Shown: positions 1 through 8,640 of the stretch, piece after piece
Layout of the letters: every line of letters begins with the position of its first letter
Position numbering within the stretch: the first letter of the stretch is position 1
Made by a program: the position numbers and the translations under genes
Source: Georgenia_B sunbinii
GTDB lineage: Bacteria; Actinomycetota; Actinomycetes; Actinomycetales; Actinomycetaceae
Assembly: GCF_036421855.1 (NCBI RefSeq)
Contig: NZ_JAZGOK010000002.1
DNA length: 64,000 nucleotides
Strand: one strand, 5' to 3'
Notes under the pieces: model-generated
Database searches by the model: none
The model's input: only the letters and a program-made list of their open reading frames with translations
What the model was told of the DNA's origin: nothing

Positions 1-62
1 ACACCGCCTTCATCTACGAGGGTCCCGGCTGGCCCGGCGCGATGAACCGGGCGCTGGCCTAG
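1..62 (+). CDS. C-terminal end of an unidentified protein (partial)
   Basis: An open frame enters from the left edge (first full codon at position 3) and stops at TAG 60-62. The visible tail reads TAFIYEGPGWPGAMNRALA. This is too short to assign a family. It is probably a real gene end, because the next gene on the opposite strand stops just after it and no other frame is open here. Confidence 0.45.
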   Translation, partial: TAFIYEGPGWPGAMNRALA

Positions 63-69
63 CTGAAGC

Positions 70-531
70 TCAGCGGTCCTCGCTGGCCCGTGCCACCCGG
101 CCCGGGCTCGACCGCCACAGCCAGATCATCCCGAGCACCGGCAGCACCAGCGGGACGAAGCCGTAGCCCTGACCGAAGTGCGACCACACCGTCGGCTGCG
201 GGAAGAGCTCGGGCTCGACGAGGCTGAGGGCACCGACCGCCAGCACGCCGACCAGCTCGACGACGACGGCGGTCCACCCCAGACGCCGCATCCGCCGGCC
301 GTTGTGCGCCAGTGCCACCGTCGCGACGACGTAGACCACCGCGGCGAACGCCGACAGCGTGTAGGCGAGCGGTGCCTCGGCGGCGTCGCGGATGAGCTGC
401 ACGCCCGCCCGGGCCATGGACGAGATGGCGAAGATGCCGTAGACGGCGATGATCACCCGTCCCCAGCCGCGCGCCGGCGGCCGGGTGTCGGTGGCGTCCG
501 TCGTGCGGACCTGTCCCTCGGGGGCCGTCAT
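70..531 (-). CDS. small integral membrane protein, four predicted helices
   Basis: The product is 153 residues: a polar 25-residue N-terminus (MTAPEGQVRTTDATDTRPPA), then four hydrophobic segments at roughly residues 27-46, 55-75, 84-105 and 120-140, and a short charged tail. The ATG at 531 is chosen because the hydrophobic core begins soon after it and because it overlaps the stop of the upstream membrane gene by four bases (ATGA), so the two are probably translationally coupled. An upstream in-frame extension is arginine-rich and is an artefact of GC-rich sequence. The family is not recognised; it is likely a conserved actinobacterial membrane protein of unknown role. Confidence 0.72.
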   Translation of the reverse strand: MTAPEGQVRTTDATDTRPPARGWGRVIIAVYGIFAISSMARAGVQLIRDAAEAPLAYTLSAFAAVVYVVATVALAHNGRRMRRLGWTAVVVELVGVLAVGALSLVEPELFPQPTVWSHFGQGYGFVPLVLPVLGMIWLWRSSPGRVARASEDR

Positions 532-881
532 AGAGACCACACCTGCCATATCCTCAGCTCCATCGCGATGATCGCCACCGCCGCCACCACGAGCACCACC
601 GAGCTCCAGCGGGTGCGGTCCGCGAAGGCCCACACCGCCGCGATCGGCAGCAGCAGGATCGAGACGACCAGGTAGCCCCACAGGGTCAGCGGGTCGCTGA
701 CGCTGGTCCCGCCGGCCTGCAGCACTCCGGCGACGACCGCCTGGACCACCAGCGCCGCCACGACCACGCCGCCCCCGATGAGCTGGCGCAGCACCACGGC
801 ACGGTCGGCGATCGCGAACGCCAGCGCCCAGACCGCCAGGAGGCCGGCGAGGGCGCAGACGAGGATGACGGTGAACAGCAC
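528..881 (-). CDS. small integral membrane protein, four predicted helices
   Basis: The product is 117 residues and almost wholly hydrophobic, with helices at about 3-25, 38-58, 66-85 and 89-108 and basic residues between helices 3 and 4 (FADRTRW). It is read before the 153-residue membrane protein and overlaps it by ATGA, forming a two-gene operon transcribed away from pepA. The 57-bp gap to pepA must hold both divergent promoters. No catalytic motif is visible. The pair could form a membrane heterodimer, but that is inferred only from the overlap. Confidence 0.75.
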   Translation of the reverse strand: MLFTVILVCALAGLLAVWALAFAIADRAVVLRQLIGGGVVVAALVVQAVVAGVLQAGGTSVSDPLTLWGYLVVSILLLPIAAVWAFADRTRWSSVVLVVAAVAIIAMELRIWQVWSL

Positions 882-925
882 CGGCCGATCCTAACCGCCC
901 CGGGCCGCCGCCCAGCGACGCGGGA

Positions 926-931
926 TAGCAT
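926..931 (+). promoter_or_regulatory. -10 hexamer TAGCAT, probable leaderless start of pepA
   Basis: TAGCAT ends 7 nt before the GTG at 939, and there is no Shine-Dalgarno sequence upstream of that GTG. This is the TANNNT-N6/7-start layout typical of leaderless actinobacterial transcripts. No -35 box is obvious. Confidence 0.5.
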
Positions 932-938
932 CGACGAC

Positions 939-2414
939 GTGACTGAACTGACACTGACCACCAAGAACGTTGCCCGCCTGCAGACCGAGGCGGTCGTCCT
1001 CGCCGTCGGTGACCGGGACGGCACCCCCGAGATCCTCGCCGGGGCCGAGCTGCCCGCCGCGCTGCTGTCCGCGCTGCAGCCGCTGCTGCCGGCGCTGGGC
1101 GTGAGCGGCAAGGCCGACGAGGTGGTGCGGGCCGCCGCCGGCAAGGAGCTGGCCGCGACCGTCGTCGTCCTCACCGGCGTGGGGCGGCTCACCACCGACG
1201 CCCCCAGCGCGGAGGCGCTGCGCCGCGCCGCCGGTGCCGCGGTGCGCTCGCTCGCCGGCACCGGCGACGTCGCGCTGGCGCTGCCGGCCGAGTCGCCCGA
1301 GCAGGTCGCCGCGGTCGCCGAGGGCGCGCTGCTCGGTGCCTACCGCTTCGACCGCTACCGCAGCGCCGACCCGGCGCCGGTGACCCGCCTCGAGCTGATC
1401 ACCTCGCTCGCCCGGACCAAGGAGGCCAAGGCCGCGCTCGCTCGGGCGCAGGTCGTCGCCGACGGCGTCAACGCCACCCGCGACCTCGTCAACACCGCGC
1501 CCGCAGACCTCTACCCCGAGACCTTCGCGGACGACGCCAAGGCCGCTGCCAAGGGCACCAAGGTCAAGGTCACCGTCCTGGACGAGAAGGCGCTGCGCGC
1601 CGGCGGCTACGGCGGGCTCATCGGCGTCGGGCAGGGCTCGCAGCGCCCGCCGCGGCTGGTCAAGCTCTCCTACGCGCCCGCTCGCGCCAAGGCCCACTAC
1701 GCGCTCGTCGGCAAGGGCATCACCTTCGACTCCGGCGGCCTGTCCCTCAAGCCCGCCAAGGGCATGGAGACGATGAAGATGGACATGGCCGGCGCCGCCA
1801 CCGTGCTCCACACCGTGCTCGCCGCGGCCGCCCTCGAGCTGCCGGTGCAGGTGACCGGGTGGCTTGCCCTCGCGGAGAACATGCCGTCCGGGACCGCGCA
1901 GCGGCCTTCGGACGTCATTACCATCCGCGGCGGCAAGACCGTCGAGGTCCTCAACACCGACGCCGAGGGCCGCCTCGTGATGGCCGACGCCATCGTCGCC
2001 GCCCGTGAGGAGTCGCCCGACGCCGTCATCGACATCGCCACGCTCACCGGCGCCCAGCTGGTCGCGCTCGGCTCGCAGATCGGTGCCGTCATGGGCACCG
2101 AGGACATCCGCGACGCAGTCCTCGCCGCCGCCGACGTCGCCGGTGAGGAGTTCTGGCCGATGCCGCTGCCGACGGAGCTGGCCGCCTCGCTGAAGTCGCA
2201 GGTCGCCGACCTCTCCAACATGGGCGACCGCTTCGGCGGGATGCTCGTCGCCGGGCTCTTCCTCAAGGAGTTCGTCGAGGACACGCCGTGGGCGCACCTG
2301 GACATCGCCGGCCCCGCCTTCAACGAGGGCAAGGGCCGTGGCTACACCCTCGAAGGCGGCACCGGCACCGGCCTGCGCACCCTGCTAACGCTCCTAGAAA
2401 ACGCCCCCCGGTAG
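939..2414 (+). CDS. pepA: leucyl aminopeptidase (M17 family)
   Basis: A cytosolic di-metal exopeptidase that releases N-terminal residues from peptides. The 491-residue length fits M17 enzymes. An N-terminal regulatory domain (about 1-165) precedes the catalytic domain, which carries the lysine/aspartate metal-site block (GKGITFDSGGLSLKP) and the family signature NTDAEGR starting at residue 339. Later blocks (IDIATLTGAQ and the C-terminal NEGKGRGYTLEGGTGTGLRTL) also fit. Translation starts at GTG 939, directly after a -10 hexamer. The gene is followed by a short gap and a convergent gene. The Mycobacterium tuberculosis counterpart (pepB, Rv2213) sits in the same neighbourhood, upstream of the dihydrolipoyl acyltransferase. 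Confidence 0.95.
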   Translation: MTELTLTTKNVARLQTEAVVLAVGDRDGTPEILAGAELPAALLSALQPLLPALGVSGKADEVVRAAAGKELAATVVVLTGVGRLTTDAPSAEALRRAAGAAVRSLAGTGDVALALPAESPEQVAAVAEGALLGAYRFDRYRSADPAPVTRLELITSLARTKEAKAALARAQVVADGVNATRDLVNTAPADLYPETFADDAKAAAKGTKVKVTVLDEKALRAGGYGGLIGVGQGSQRPPRLVKLSYAPARAKAHYALVGKGITFDSGGLSLKPAKGMETMKMDMAGAATVLHTVLAAAALELPVQVTGWLALAENMPSGTAQRPSDVITIRGGKTVEVLNTDAEGRLVMADAIVAAREESPDAVIDIATLTGAQLVALGSQIGAVMGTEDIRDAVLAAADVAGEEFWPMPLPTELAASLKSQVADLSNMGDRFGGMLVAGLFLKEFVEDTPWAHLDIAGPAFNEGKGRGYTLEGGTGTGLRTLLTLLENAPR

Positions 2415-2497
2415 CCCACCGCGGCCCTGTGCGCCGAGATACGACATCTCGGCGGGGATGGGCGGGCGGGTGGCGGGTGGGGGCGCCGTGACGCTGG

Positions 2498-2818
2498 CTA
2501 CTTGCGGCGCTGGGCGGCGCTCCAGCGCCGCATGCTCGACGGGTAGCCGGTGAGGTTGACCTCGTAGATCGGGATCGACAGCTCGCGCGCCAGCTGGCGG
2601 GCAGCCTTCTCGTCCGGCACCCGGCGGCGCGTCCACTCGCCCGTCTTGGCGACGAGCACGAGCGTCGTCGGGTCGTTCGGCGTCGCCGGCTCGATGTACG
2701 CCTCGACACCGGCGCGGGTGGCCACGAAGTCCCGGAAGTGGTCGGCGACCTCCGCCCGTCGCTGCCCGGTGGAGGGTGCGTCGGCGGGGGCCTTCTGACG
2801 TCGGGAGAACAACCGCAT
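2498..2818 (-). CDS. conserved small cytosolic protein of unknown function
   Basis: The product is 106 residues and starts MRLFSRRQKAP. A basic N-terminus is followed by a compact alpha/beta domain with segments VEAYIEPATPNDPTTLVLVAK, TGEWTRRRVPD and IPIYEVNLTGYPSSMRRW. Proteins of this length and pattern are known between pepA and the dihydrolipoamide dehydrogenase gene in actinobacteria and are sometimes labelled 'oxidoreductase' without evidence. I see no cofactor motif. On the minus strand a TAGGGT hexamer (plus-strand 2827-2832) lies 8 nt before the ATG, so it too may be leaderless. Much longer in-frame extensions upstream run antisense to lpd and are rejected. Confidence 0.75.
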   Translation of the reverse strand: MRLFSRRQKAPADAPSTGQRRAEVADHFRDFVATRAGVEAYIEPATPNDPTTLVLVAKTGEWTRRRVPDEKAARQLARELSIPIYEVNLTGYPSSMRRWSAAQRRK

Positions 2819-2959
2819 AACCCCCAACCCTAAGCGTCCTCGGCTGTGTGGTGTGACACGGCGGACACAACCAGCCGGTGGTGCCCATCGATGAGACGAT
2901 GACAAGATGGTCCCTGAGCCGGCCTGGCCGGGGAGAACCGCGTGCTCGAGGAGAGGTTT

Positions 2960-4348
2960 GTGACCGACAGCCCTGAAGACAACGTGTATGACCTGGTCAT
3001 CCTGGGAGCAGGGAGCGGCGGTTACGCGGCGGCACTGCGCGCCGTACAGCTGGGCCTGTCGGTCGCACTGATCGAGGCCGACAAGGTCGGTGGCACCTGC
3101 CTGCACCGCGGCTGCATCCCGACCAAGGCCCTCCTCCACAGCGCCGCCGTCGCCGACGAGATCCGCGAGAGCTCCGCCGTCGGCGTCAGCGCCACGCTCG
3201 AGGGCATCGACATGCCCACGGTCAACAAGTACAAGGACGGCGTCGTCGGCCGCCTGTACAAGGGCCTGCAGGGCCTGATCAAGGCCGGCAAGATCGACTA
3301 CATCACCGGCTGGGGCCGGCTCGTGGCCAAGGACACCGTCGAGGTCGACGGCGTGCCCTACCGCGGCCGCAACGTCATCCTCGCCTCCGGCTCCTACCCG
3401 CGGTCGCTGCCCGGCCTGGACATCAGTGGCCGGGTCATCACCAGCGAGCAGGCCCTCGAGATGGACTACGTGCCCAAGAGCGCGATCGTGCTCGGCGGCG
3501 GCGTCATCGGCGTCGAGTTCGCCTCGGTGTGGAAGTCCTTCGGGGCCGACGTCACCATCATCGAAGCACTGCCGAACCTCGTCCCGAACGAGGACGTCTC
3601 GCTGTCCAAGGCGCTGGAGCGGGCATTCCGCAAGCGGAAGATCACCTTCGCCACCGGCACCCGGTTCTCCGGCGTCGAGCAGAACGAGAACGGCGTCGTC
3701 GTCAGCACCGAGGACGGCAAGACCTACGAGGCAGACCTCCTGCTCGTCGCTGTCGGGCGTGGCCCGGCGACCGACGGCCTCGGCTACGAGGAGCAGGGCG
3801 TCCCCATGGAGCGCGGCTTCGTGCTCACCAATGAGCGCCTCCACACCGGTGTCGGCAACATCTACGCCGTCGGCGACATCGTCCCGGGCCTCCAGCTCGC
3901 CCACCGTGGTTTCCAGCAGGGAATCTTCGTGGCCGAGGAGATCGCCGGCCTCGCACCGGCGGCGATCGAGGAGTCCGGCATCCCGCGGGTCACGTACTGC
4001 GAGCCCGAGGTCGCGTCCGTCGGCCTCACCGAGGCGCAGGCGAAGGCCGCGCACGGTGACGACGGCGTCGAGACGGTCGACTTCAACCTCGCCGGCAACG
4101 GCAAGAGCCAGATCCTGCAGACCACCGGCTTCGTCAAGCTGGTCCGGCAGAAGGACGGCCCGATCATCGGCGTCCACATGATCGGCTCTCGCGTCGGCGA
4201 GCTCATCGGCGAGGGGCAGCTCATCGTCAACTGGGAGGCCTACCCCGACGACGTCGCCTCCTTGGTCCACGCTCACCCGACGCAGAACGAGTCCCTGGGT
4301 GAGGCCGCTCTCGCCCTCGCGGGCAAGCCGCTGCACTCCCACAACTGA
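2960..4348 (+). CDS. lpdA: dihydrolipoamide dehydrogenase (E3)
   Basis: FAD-dependent enzyme that reoxidises dihydrolipoyl groups of 2-oxoacid dehydrogenase complexes with NAD+. The N-terminal dinucleotide fold is LVILGAGSGGY. The redox disulfide is C47/C52 in GGTCLHRGCIPTKA, the NAD-binding loop is VLGGGVIGVEFAS, the second FAD block is YAVGDIVPG, and the active-site His/Glu pair is H439/E444 in HPTQNE. The GTG at 2960 is preferred over the in-frame GTG at 2942 because GAGGAGAGG lies just upstream of it and the longer start would add residues outside the fold. It lies 27 nt upstream of the E2 gene, so the two are likely co-transcribed. Confidence 0.93.
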   Translation: MTDSPEDNVYDLVILGAGSGGYAAALRAVQLGLSVALIEADKVGGTCLHRGCIPTKALLHSAAVADEIRESSAVGVSATLEGIDMPTVNKYKDGVVGRLYKGLQGLIKAGKIDYITGWGRLVAKDTVEVDGVPYRGRNVILASGSYPRSLPGLDISGRVITSEQALEMDYVPKSAIVLGGGVIGVEFASVWKSFGADVTIIEALPNLVPNEDVSLSKALERAFRKRKITFATGTRFSGVEQNENGVVVSTEDGKTYEADLLLVAVGRGPATDGLGYEEQGVPMERGFVLTNERLHTGVGNIYAVGDIVPGLQLAHRGFQQGIFVAEEIAGLAPAAIEESGIPRVTYCEPEVASVGLTEAQAKAAHGDDGVETVDFNLAGNGKSQILQTTGFVKLVRQKDGPIIGVHMIGSRVGELIGEGQLIVNWEAYPDDVASLVHAHPTQNESLGEAALALAGKPLHSHN

Positions 4349-4375
4349 CCCCTCGATCCAAGGAGACATTTGGTC

Positions 4376-6187
4376 ATGTCCGACTCTGTGCAGATGCCCG
4401 CGCTGGGCGAGTCCGTCACCGAGGGCACCGTCACCCGATGGCTGAAGGCCGAGGGGGACCGCGTCGAGGTCGACGAGCCGTTGCTCGAGGTGTCGACCGA
4501 CAAGGTCGACACCGAGGTGCCCTCGCCGTTCGCCGGTGTGCTCGAGAAGATCCTCGTCCAGGAGGACGACACCGTCGACGTCGGCACCGACCTCGCGGTC
4601 ATCGGTTCCGGTGAGGGCGGCGGCGAGCCCGCCTCCGAGCCCGCCCAGGAGGAGGCACCGGCCGAGGAGGCTCCCGCTGAGGAGCCGGCGGCCGAGGAGC
4701 CGGCGGCTCCGGAGCCCGAGGAGGTCCAGCAGGAAGCCCAGCAGCAGGCAGCCGGCGGCTCCGGTGGTGGCGGCCAGGCCGTGACCATGCCCGCGCTCGG
4801 CGAGTCGGTCACCGAGGGCACCGTCACCCGCTGGCTCAAGGCCGAGGGCGACGACGTCGCCGTCGACGAGCCGCTGCTGGAGGTCTCGACCGACAAGGTC
4901 GACACCGAGGTCCCCTCACCGTTCGCCGGCAAGCTGACGACCATCCTCGTCCAGGAGGACGAGACGGTCGACGTCGGCGCCGAGCTTGCCTACATCGGTG
5001 GCGAGAGCGGCGGCGAGCAGGCCGCCGAGGCGGCACCGGCCCAGGATGCTCCCAAGGAGGCCCCGGCCGAGGAGACTCGCCAGGACACCCAGGAGGAGGC
5101 CAAGGAGGCCGAGCAGCCCTCCGAGGAGCGCGCTGAGCAGCACCACAGCGCTGCCACGACCACGGCCCCGGCCGAGGTCGCGGCGCCCAGCCCCGCCGAG
5201 ACCAGCCAGGCCACGCCGGCCGCCGAGCCTGCGCCGTCGGGCAGCAACGCCACGACGACGAGCTATGTCACGCCGATCGTCCGGAAGCTCGCCAAGGAGC
5301 ACGGCGTCGACCTCGGCGCCGTGCAGGGCACCGGCGTCGGCGGACGCATCCGCAAGGAGGACGTCCTCGCCGCAGCCAAGGCTGCCGAGGAGGCCGCCTC
5401 GACGGCTGCGAAGCCCGCGGCGGCCGCTTCACCGGCGACGCGCCAGCCGACCATCCCGGACGTCTCCCCGCTGCGGGGCACCACCGAGAAGATGTCGCGG
5501 CTGCGCAAGGTCATCGCCGCGCGGATGAAGGAGTCGCTCGACACCTCCGCGCAGCTGACCACGGTGATCGAGGTCGACGTCACCCGCATCGCCGCACTGC
5601 GGGCGCGGGCGAAGAACAGCTTCCTGGAGCGCGAGGGCGTCAAGCTCTCGTACCTGCCGTTCTTCATCAAGGCAGCGACCGATGCGCTCAAGGCGCACCC
5701 GGGCCTCAACGCGTCGATCGACGGTGACCAGATCGTCTACCACGCCGAGGAGAACATCGGCATCGCGGTGGACACCGAGCGGGGTCTCATGGTCCCGGTG
5801 ATCAAGGAGGCCGGCGACCTCACCATCGCCGGCATCGCCAAGCGCGTGGCGGACCTCGCCGCCCGGACCCGTGACAGCAAGGTCAAGCCGGACGACCTGG
5901 CCGGCTCGACCTTCACCATCACCAACCTCGGCTCCAACGGCGCGCTGTTCGACACCCCGATTATCAACCAGCCGGAGGTCGCGATCCTCGGGCTGGGGGC
6001 GATCGTCAAGCGGCCTGTCGTCGTGGCCGACGCCGACGGCAACGAGACCATCGGGATCCGCTCGATGGTGTACCTGCCGCTCACCTACGACCACCGCTTG
6101 GTCGACGGCGCGGACGCCGGCCGCTTCATGCAGACGGTGAAGAAGCGTCTCGAAGAGGGCGCGTTCGAGGCCGAGCTCGGCCTGTAG
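4376..6187 (+). CDS. sucB: dihydrolipoyl acyltransferase (E2) with two lipoyl domains
   Basis: E2 core subunit of the pyruvate and/or 2-oxoglutarate dehydrogenase system (SucB/DlaT type). Two nearly identical lipoyl domains (about 1-75 and 137-210) carry the lipoylated lysines K43 and K174 in STDKVDTEVPSP. They are joined by long Ala/Pro/Glu-rich linkers. A peripheral-subunit-binding domain (YVTPIVRKLAKEHGVDL, about 295-335) follows, then the catalytic domain with active-site H573 in YDHRLVDGADAG. The ATG at 4376 is preferred over a TTG at 4370 because AGGAG lies 10 nt upstream. Whether it serves pyruvate, 2-oxoglutarate or both cannot be told from sequence. The lipoate genes lipB-lipA lie close downstream. 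Confidence 0.93.
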   Translation: MSDSVQMPALGESVTEGTVTRWLKAEGDRVEVDEPLLEVSTDKVDTEVPSPFAGVLEKILVQEDDTVDVGTDLAVIGSGEGGGEPASEPAQEEAPAEEAPAEEPAAEEPAAPEPEEVQQEAQQQAAGGSGGGGQAVTMPALGESVTEGTVTRWLKAEGDDVAVDEPLLEVSTDKVDTEVPSPFAGKLTTILVQEDETVDVGAELAYIGGESGGEQAAEAAPAQDAPKEAPAEETRQDTQEEAKEAEQPSEERAEQHHSAATTTAPAEVAAPSPAETSQATPAAEPAPSGSNATTTSYVTPIVRKLAKEHGVDLGAVQGTGVGGRIRKEDVLAAAKAAEEAASTAAKPAAAASPATRQPTIPDVSPLRGTTEKMSRLRKVIAARMKESLDTSAQLTTVIEVDVTRIAALRARAKNSFLEREGVKLSYLPFFIKAATDALKAHPGLNASIDGDQIVYHAEENIGIAVDTERGLMVPVIKEAGDLTIAGIAKRVADLAARTRDSKVKPDDLAGSTFTITNLGSNGALFDTPIINQPEVAILGLGAIVKRPVVVADADGNETIGIRSMVYLPLTYDHRLVDGADAGRFMQTVKKRLEEGAFEAELGL

Positions 6188-6199
6188 CAAGAGCGTTCC

Positions 6200-6233
6200 C
6201 GCGGGGCCCGTGCCACTCGGCACGGGCCCCGCG
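6200..6233. terminator. perfect 15-bp hairpin between convergent genes
   Basis: A perfect inverted repeat (6200-6214 and 6219-6233) with loop ACTC begins 13 nt after the sucB stop. It lies between sucB and the convergent kinase-like gene, so it can act on both transcripts. There is no clear U tract, as is common in high-GC genomes. Confidence 0.82.
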
Positions 6234-6254
6234 GCCGTTCTCGTGCGGCGCGCG

Positions 6255-7784
6255 TCAGTCGCACGGTCCGCTGCTGAGGATCCGCGCGTCGGCTGCGGGA
6301 GCCGCCGTGGGCATCGGTGCATCGGCGGCAGCGGTGAGGACTATCCGTGCACAGCCGGGCGCCGGTGCCGCCACCGTCCGCGAGGCACCGCCGACCTCGC
6401 GCTCGTGCGCCGCCTGCGCGAGAACCGCGTCTACCACGATCCCGTCCGGCGTGACGGCGACGTGCCGGACCTCGATCACGTCGGTGTCCAGGCCGGTCAG
6501 CCGTGTGCCGCTGGCGCGCAACGCCGCGACCAGCGACGCGTCTGCCTGAGCGACCGGCCCGCCCGGCACGCTGAGCGCTGCCAGCGCTCCGCTGTCACGC
6601 GCCATGAGAGCGCCGTCTCGTCGTTCCAGCAGGCCTGCGAGGATGCCGGCCAGCCGAGCGTCGTCCAGCGCTGCCACCGATGGAGCCCGCGGCGGCGGCT
6701 CGGCCGCCCCGTCCGACGTCCGTGCCCCAGATCCCTCCGGCGCTGCTCGGGGCGCCGCGACCTCAGCGGGCGCGGTGGGCACGGGCGGTACCGGCGCAGG
6801 GCCGCTGGGCCACAGCCGCGGCCCGACGACGAGCCCGCCCACCGCCAGCCCGGCAGCAGCCACCACAGCGGCGGCGACGACGGTGCGCCTGGCCGTTCGC
6901 GTCCGCGTACCGGCCGCCCGTGCCCGCGCGCCGGTACGCGGTGCCAGCGCGCGGACCTCGCGCCGGCCCGACGGTCGACGCCGGGTGACGGCGTCCGGCG
7001 CGCGCATCCGCGCCTGGGCGAGCACGGCCGCCGGCGGCAGCGTGATCGGCCGGTACTCCCCCAGCGCGGCGGCGGCCCGCGCCAGCTCCGCGGCAGCTGG
7101 TCGCCGCTGAGGGGCCGCTCGCAGCGCCTCGCCGAGGGCGTCGATGAGGCGACGGGGTGGCGCCGGGCCGGCCGCCCACTGCACGAGCCTGGCCAGCGCC
7201 CACACGTCTCCGGCCGGCGTCGCCGGTTGCCCGTGGTGGCGCTCGGGTGCCACGAAGCCCTCGGTACCGGCCTCGTGGGTCAGCTGACCGGCGAGGTCGA
7301 CGAGCACCGGGTCCCCGGCGCCGCTGAGGACGACGTTGCTCGGCGAGACGTCGCCGTGGATGACGCCTCGCGCGTGCAGGTGGGCGAGCGCGCCGGCCCC
7401 CGACTGCAGCAGCGCGTACAGCTCCGCCTCCGTCAGCTCCCCACGGGCGCGGACCACGGTGTCGAGGGCCGGTCCCGTGACCCGGTCGGTGATCACTGCG
7501 CACCGGCTAGCGTCGATCGCCTGCACCTCCCGGACCTGCGCGAGGTGCGGGTGCGAACCGTCGCGCAGTGCCGCGAGGCGACGAAGCCGGCTCCGGCCGG
7601 ATGCTCCCGCCGATAACGGGAGCACGCTGACGACGACGTCGTCGCCGGTCTCGCTCCGTGCCGCCCACGCCGGGCCGTTCGCCCCGAAGCCGAGCGGCCC
7701 GACGACGCGGTGACCGGTGAGCTCCGGCGGCGCCGGGCGCCGTCGTGCCCGGGTCCGTGAACGCCCCGCGCCGCCGCGTGCCAT
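6255..7784 (-). CDS. kinase-like membrane protein, probably a pseudokinase
   Basis: The 509-residue protein has a eukaryotic-type kinase fold at about residues 24-260, a basic juxtamembrane stretch (about 270-305), one transmembrane helix (about 308-330), a Pro/Ala linker and a C-terminal extracytoplasmic domain (about 370-509). The glycine loop GFGANG is at 32-37, a catalytic-loop-like HGDVSPSN at 143-150 and a DLAG in place of DFG at 163-166. The beta-3 strand reads VVVSVLP, without the invariant VAIK lysine, and no matching helix-C glutamate is seen. The catalytic Asp (D145) and Asn (N150) remain. It may therefore bind nucleotide weakly or act as a scaffold, like other single-pass pseudokinases. 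It is transcribed towards sucB and away from lipB. Confidence 0.75.
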   Translation of the reverse strand: MARGGAGRSRTRARRRPAPPELTGHRVVGPLGFGANGPAWAARSETGDDVVVSVLPLSAGASGRSRLRRLAALRDGSHPHLAQVREVQAIDASRCAVITDRVTGPALDTVVRARGELTEAELYALLQSGAGALAHLHARGVIHGDVSPSNVVLSGAGDPVLVDLAGQLTHEAGTEGFVAPERHHGQPATPAGDVWALARLVQWAAGPAPPRRLIDALGEALRAAPQRRPAAAELARAAAALGEYRPITLPPAAVLAQARMRAPDAVTRRRPSGRREVRALAPRTGARARAAGTRTRTARRTVVAAAVVAAAGLAVGGLVVGPRLWPSGPAPVPPVPTAPAEVAAPRAAPEGSGARTSDGAAEPPPRAPSVAALDDARLAGILAGLLERRDGALMARDSGALAALSVPGGPVAQADASLVAALRASGTRLTGLDTDVIEVRHVAVTPDGIVVDAVLAQAAHEREVGGASRTVAAPAPGCARIVLTAAADAPMPTAAPAADARILSSGPCD

Positions 7785-7893
7785 ACCGCTCAGCCAACCG
7801 CACCCGTGCAGTTCTCGCTGACGCTGTCCACAGGCTCAGGTTGGCGAGAATCGTCGTGGCCGGGTGATGTCCGGAACGACCGCCAACCATTGT

Positions 7894-7899
7894 TAGACT
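7894..7899 (+). promoter_or_regulatory. -10 hexamer TAGACT, probable leaderless start of lipB
   Basis: TAGACT is followed by exactly 6 nt and then the ATG of lipB at 7906. No Shine-Dalgarno sequence is possible in that space. The hexamer matches the actinobacterial TANNNT -10 consensus. Confidence 0.55.
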
Positions 7900-7905
7900 G
7901 CGTCT

Positions 7906-8640
7906 ATGTATGTGCAGCGAGTGGGGCTGGGCGAGACCCACGTGGCATACGAGGACGCGTGGGCGCTGCAGCGCGAGGTCCATGCCGACGTCATCGCGGG
8001 CGACCGGCCGGACACGCTCCTGCTGCTCGAGCACCAGTCGGTCTACACCGCCGGCCGGCGCACCTCGCGCCACGAACGCCCGACCGATGGTCAGCAGGTC
8101 ATTGACGTCGACCGTGGTGGCCGCCTCACCTGGCACGGCCCGGGGCAGCTCGTCGTCTACCCCATCGTCCGGCTGCGGACGCCGGTCGACGTCGTCGCCT
8201 ACGTCCGCGCGCTGGAGCGGGCGGTCATCGCCGTCGCCGCCGAGTGGGACGTTGCGGCGGTGCAGGTCCCGGGCAGGTCGGGGGTCTGGGTCCACGGGGA
8301 TCCTCGCTCGCCGGCCCGGAAGCTCGCGGCGATCGGGGTCCGAGTCGCGCAGGGGGTGACGATGCACGGCACCGCGATCAACGTCTGCCCGGACCTGTCG
8401 CAGTTCGACGCGATCGTGCCGTGCGGCATCGAGGACGCCGGCGTGACCTCGTTGAGCGTTGAGACCGGCACCGCGCTCACCCCGCTCGACGTGGCCGCGA
8501 CGACGACTCGCCACATCCTCACCGAGCTGAGCGCGCTCACCGCGACCGCTCCCCCACCTCCGGCCGACGCACCCGCGCCGACCGCCCGCCGGACGACCAA
8601 CGCCCCGGCACAGCTGACGACAGATGGAGTGCGCACGTGA
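7906..8640 (+). CDS. lipB: lipoyl(octanoyl) transferase
   Basis: Transfers octanoate from octanoyl-ACP to the lipoyl-domain lysine of E2 and GcvH, the first step of endogenous lipoate assembly. The signature RGGRLTWHGPGQLVVYP begins at R70. The catalytic pair is K139 (ARKLAAIGVR) and C173 (IVPCGI), in the expected VCPDLSQFDAIVPCGI context. The 244-residue length exceeds many LipB proteins because of an Ala/Pro-rich C-terminal tail after about residue 208. Its TGA overlaps the GTG of lipA (GTGA), so the two are coupled. The target E2 is encoded 1.7 kb upstream. Confidence 0.95.
   Translation: MYVQRVGLGETHVAYEDAWALQREVHADVIAGDRPDTLLLLEHQSVYTAGRRTSRHERPTDGQQVIDVDRGGRLTWHGPGQLVVYPIVRLRTPVDVVAYVRALERAVIAVAAEWDVAAVQVPGRSGVWVHGDPRSPARKLAAIGVRVAQGVTMHGTAINVCPDLSQFDAIVPCGIEDAGVTSLSVETGTALTPLDVAATTTRHILTELSALTATAPPPPADAPAPTARRTTNAPAQLTTDGVRT

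Noticed and set aside
2498..4369. Long minus-strand frame ending in the 106-residue gene
   Set aside because: The part upstream of ATG 2818 is antisense to lpdA and compositionally random.
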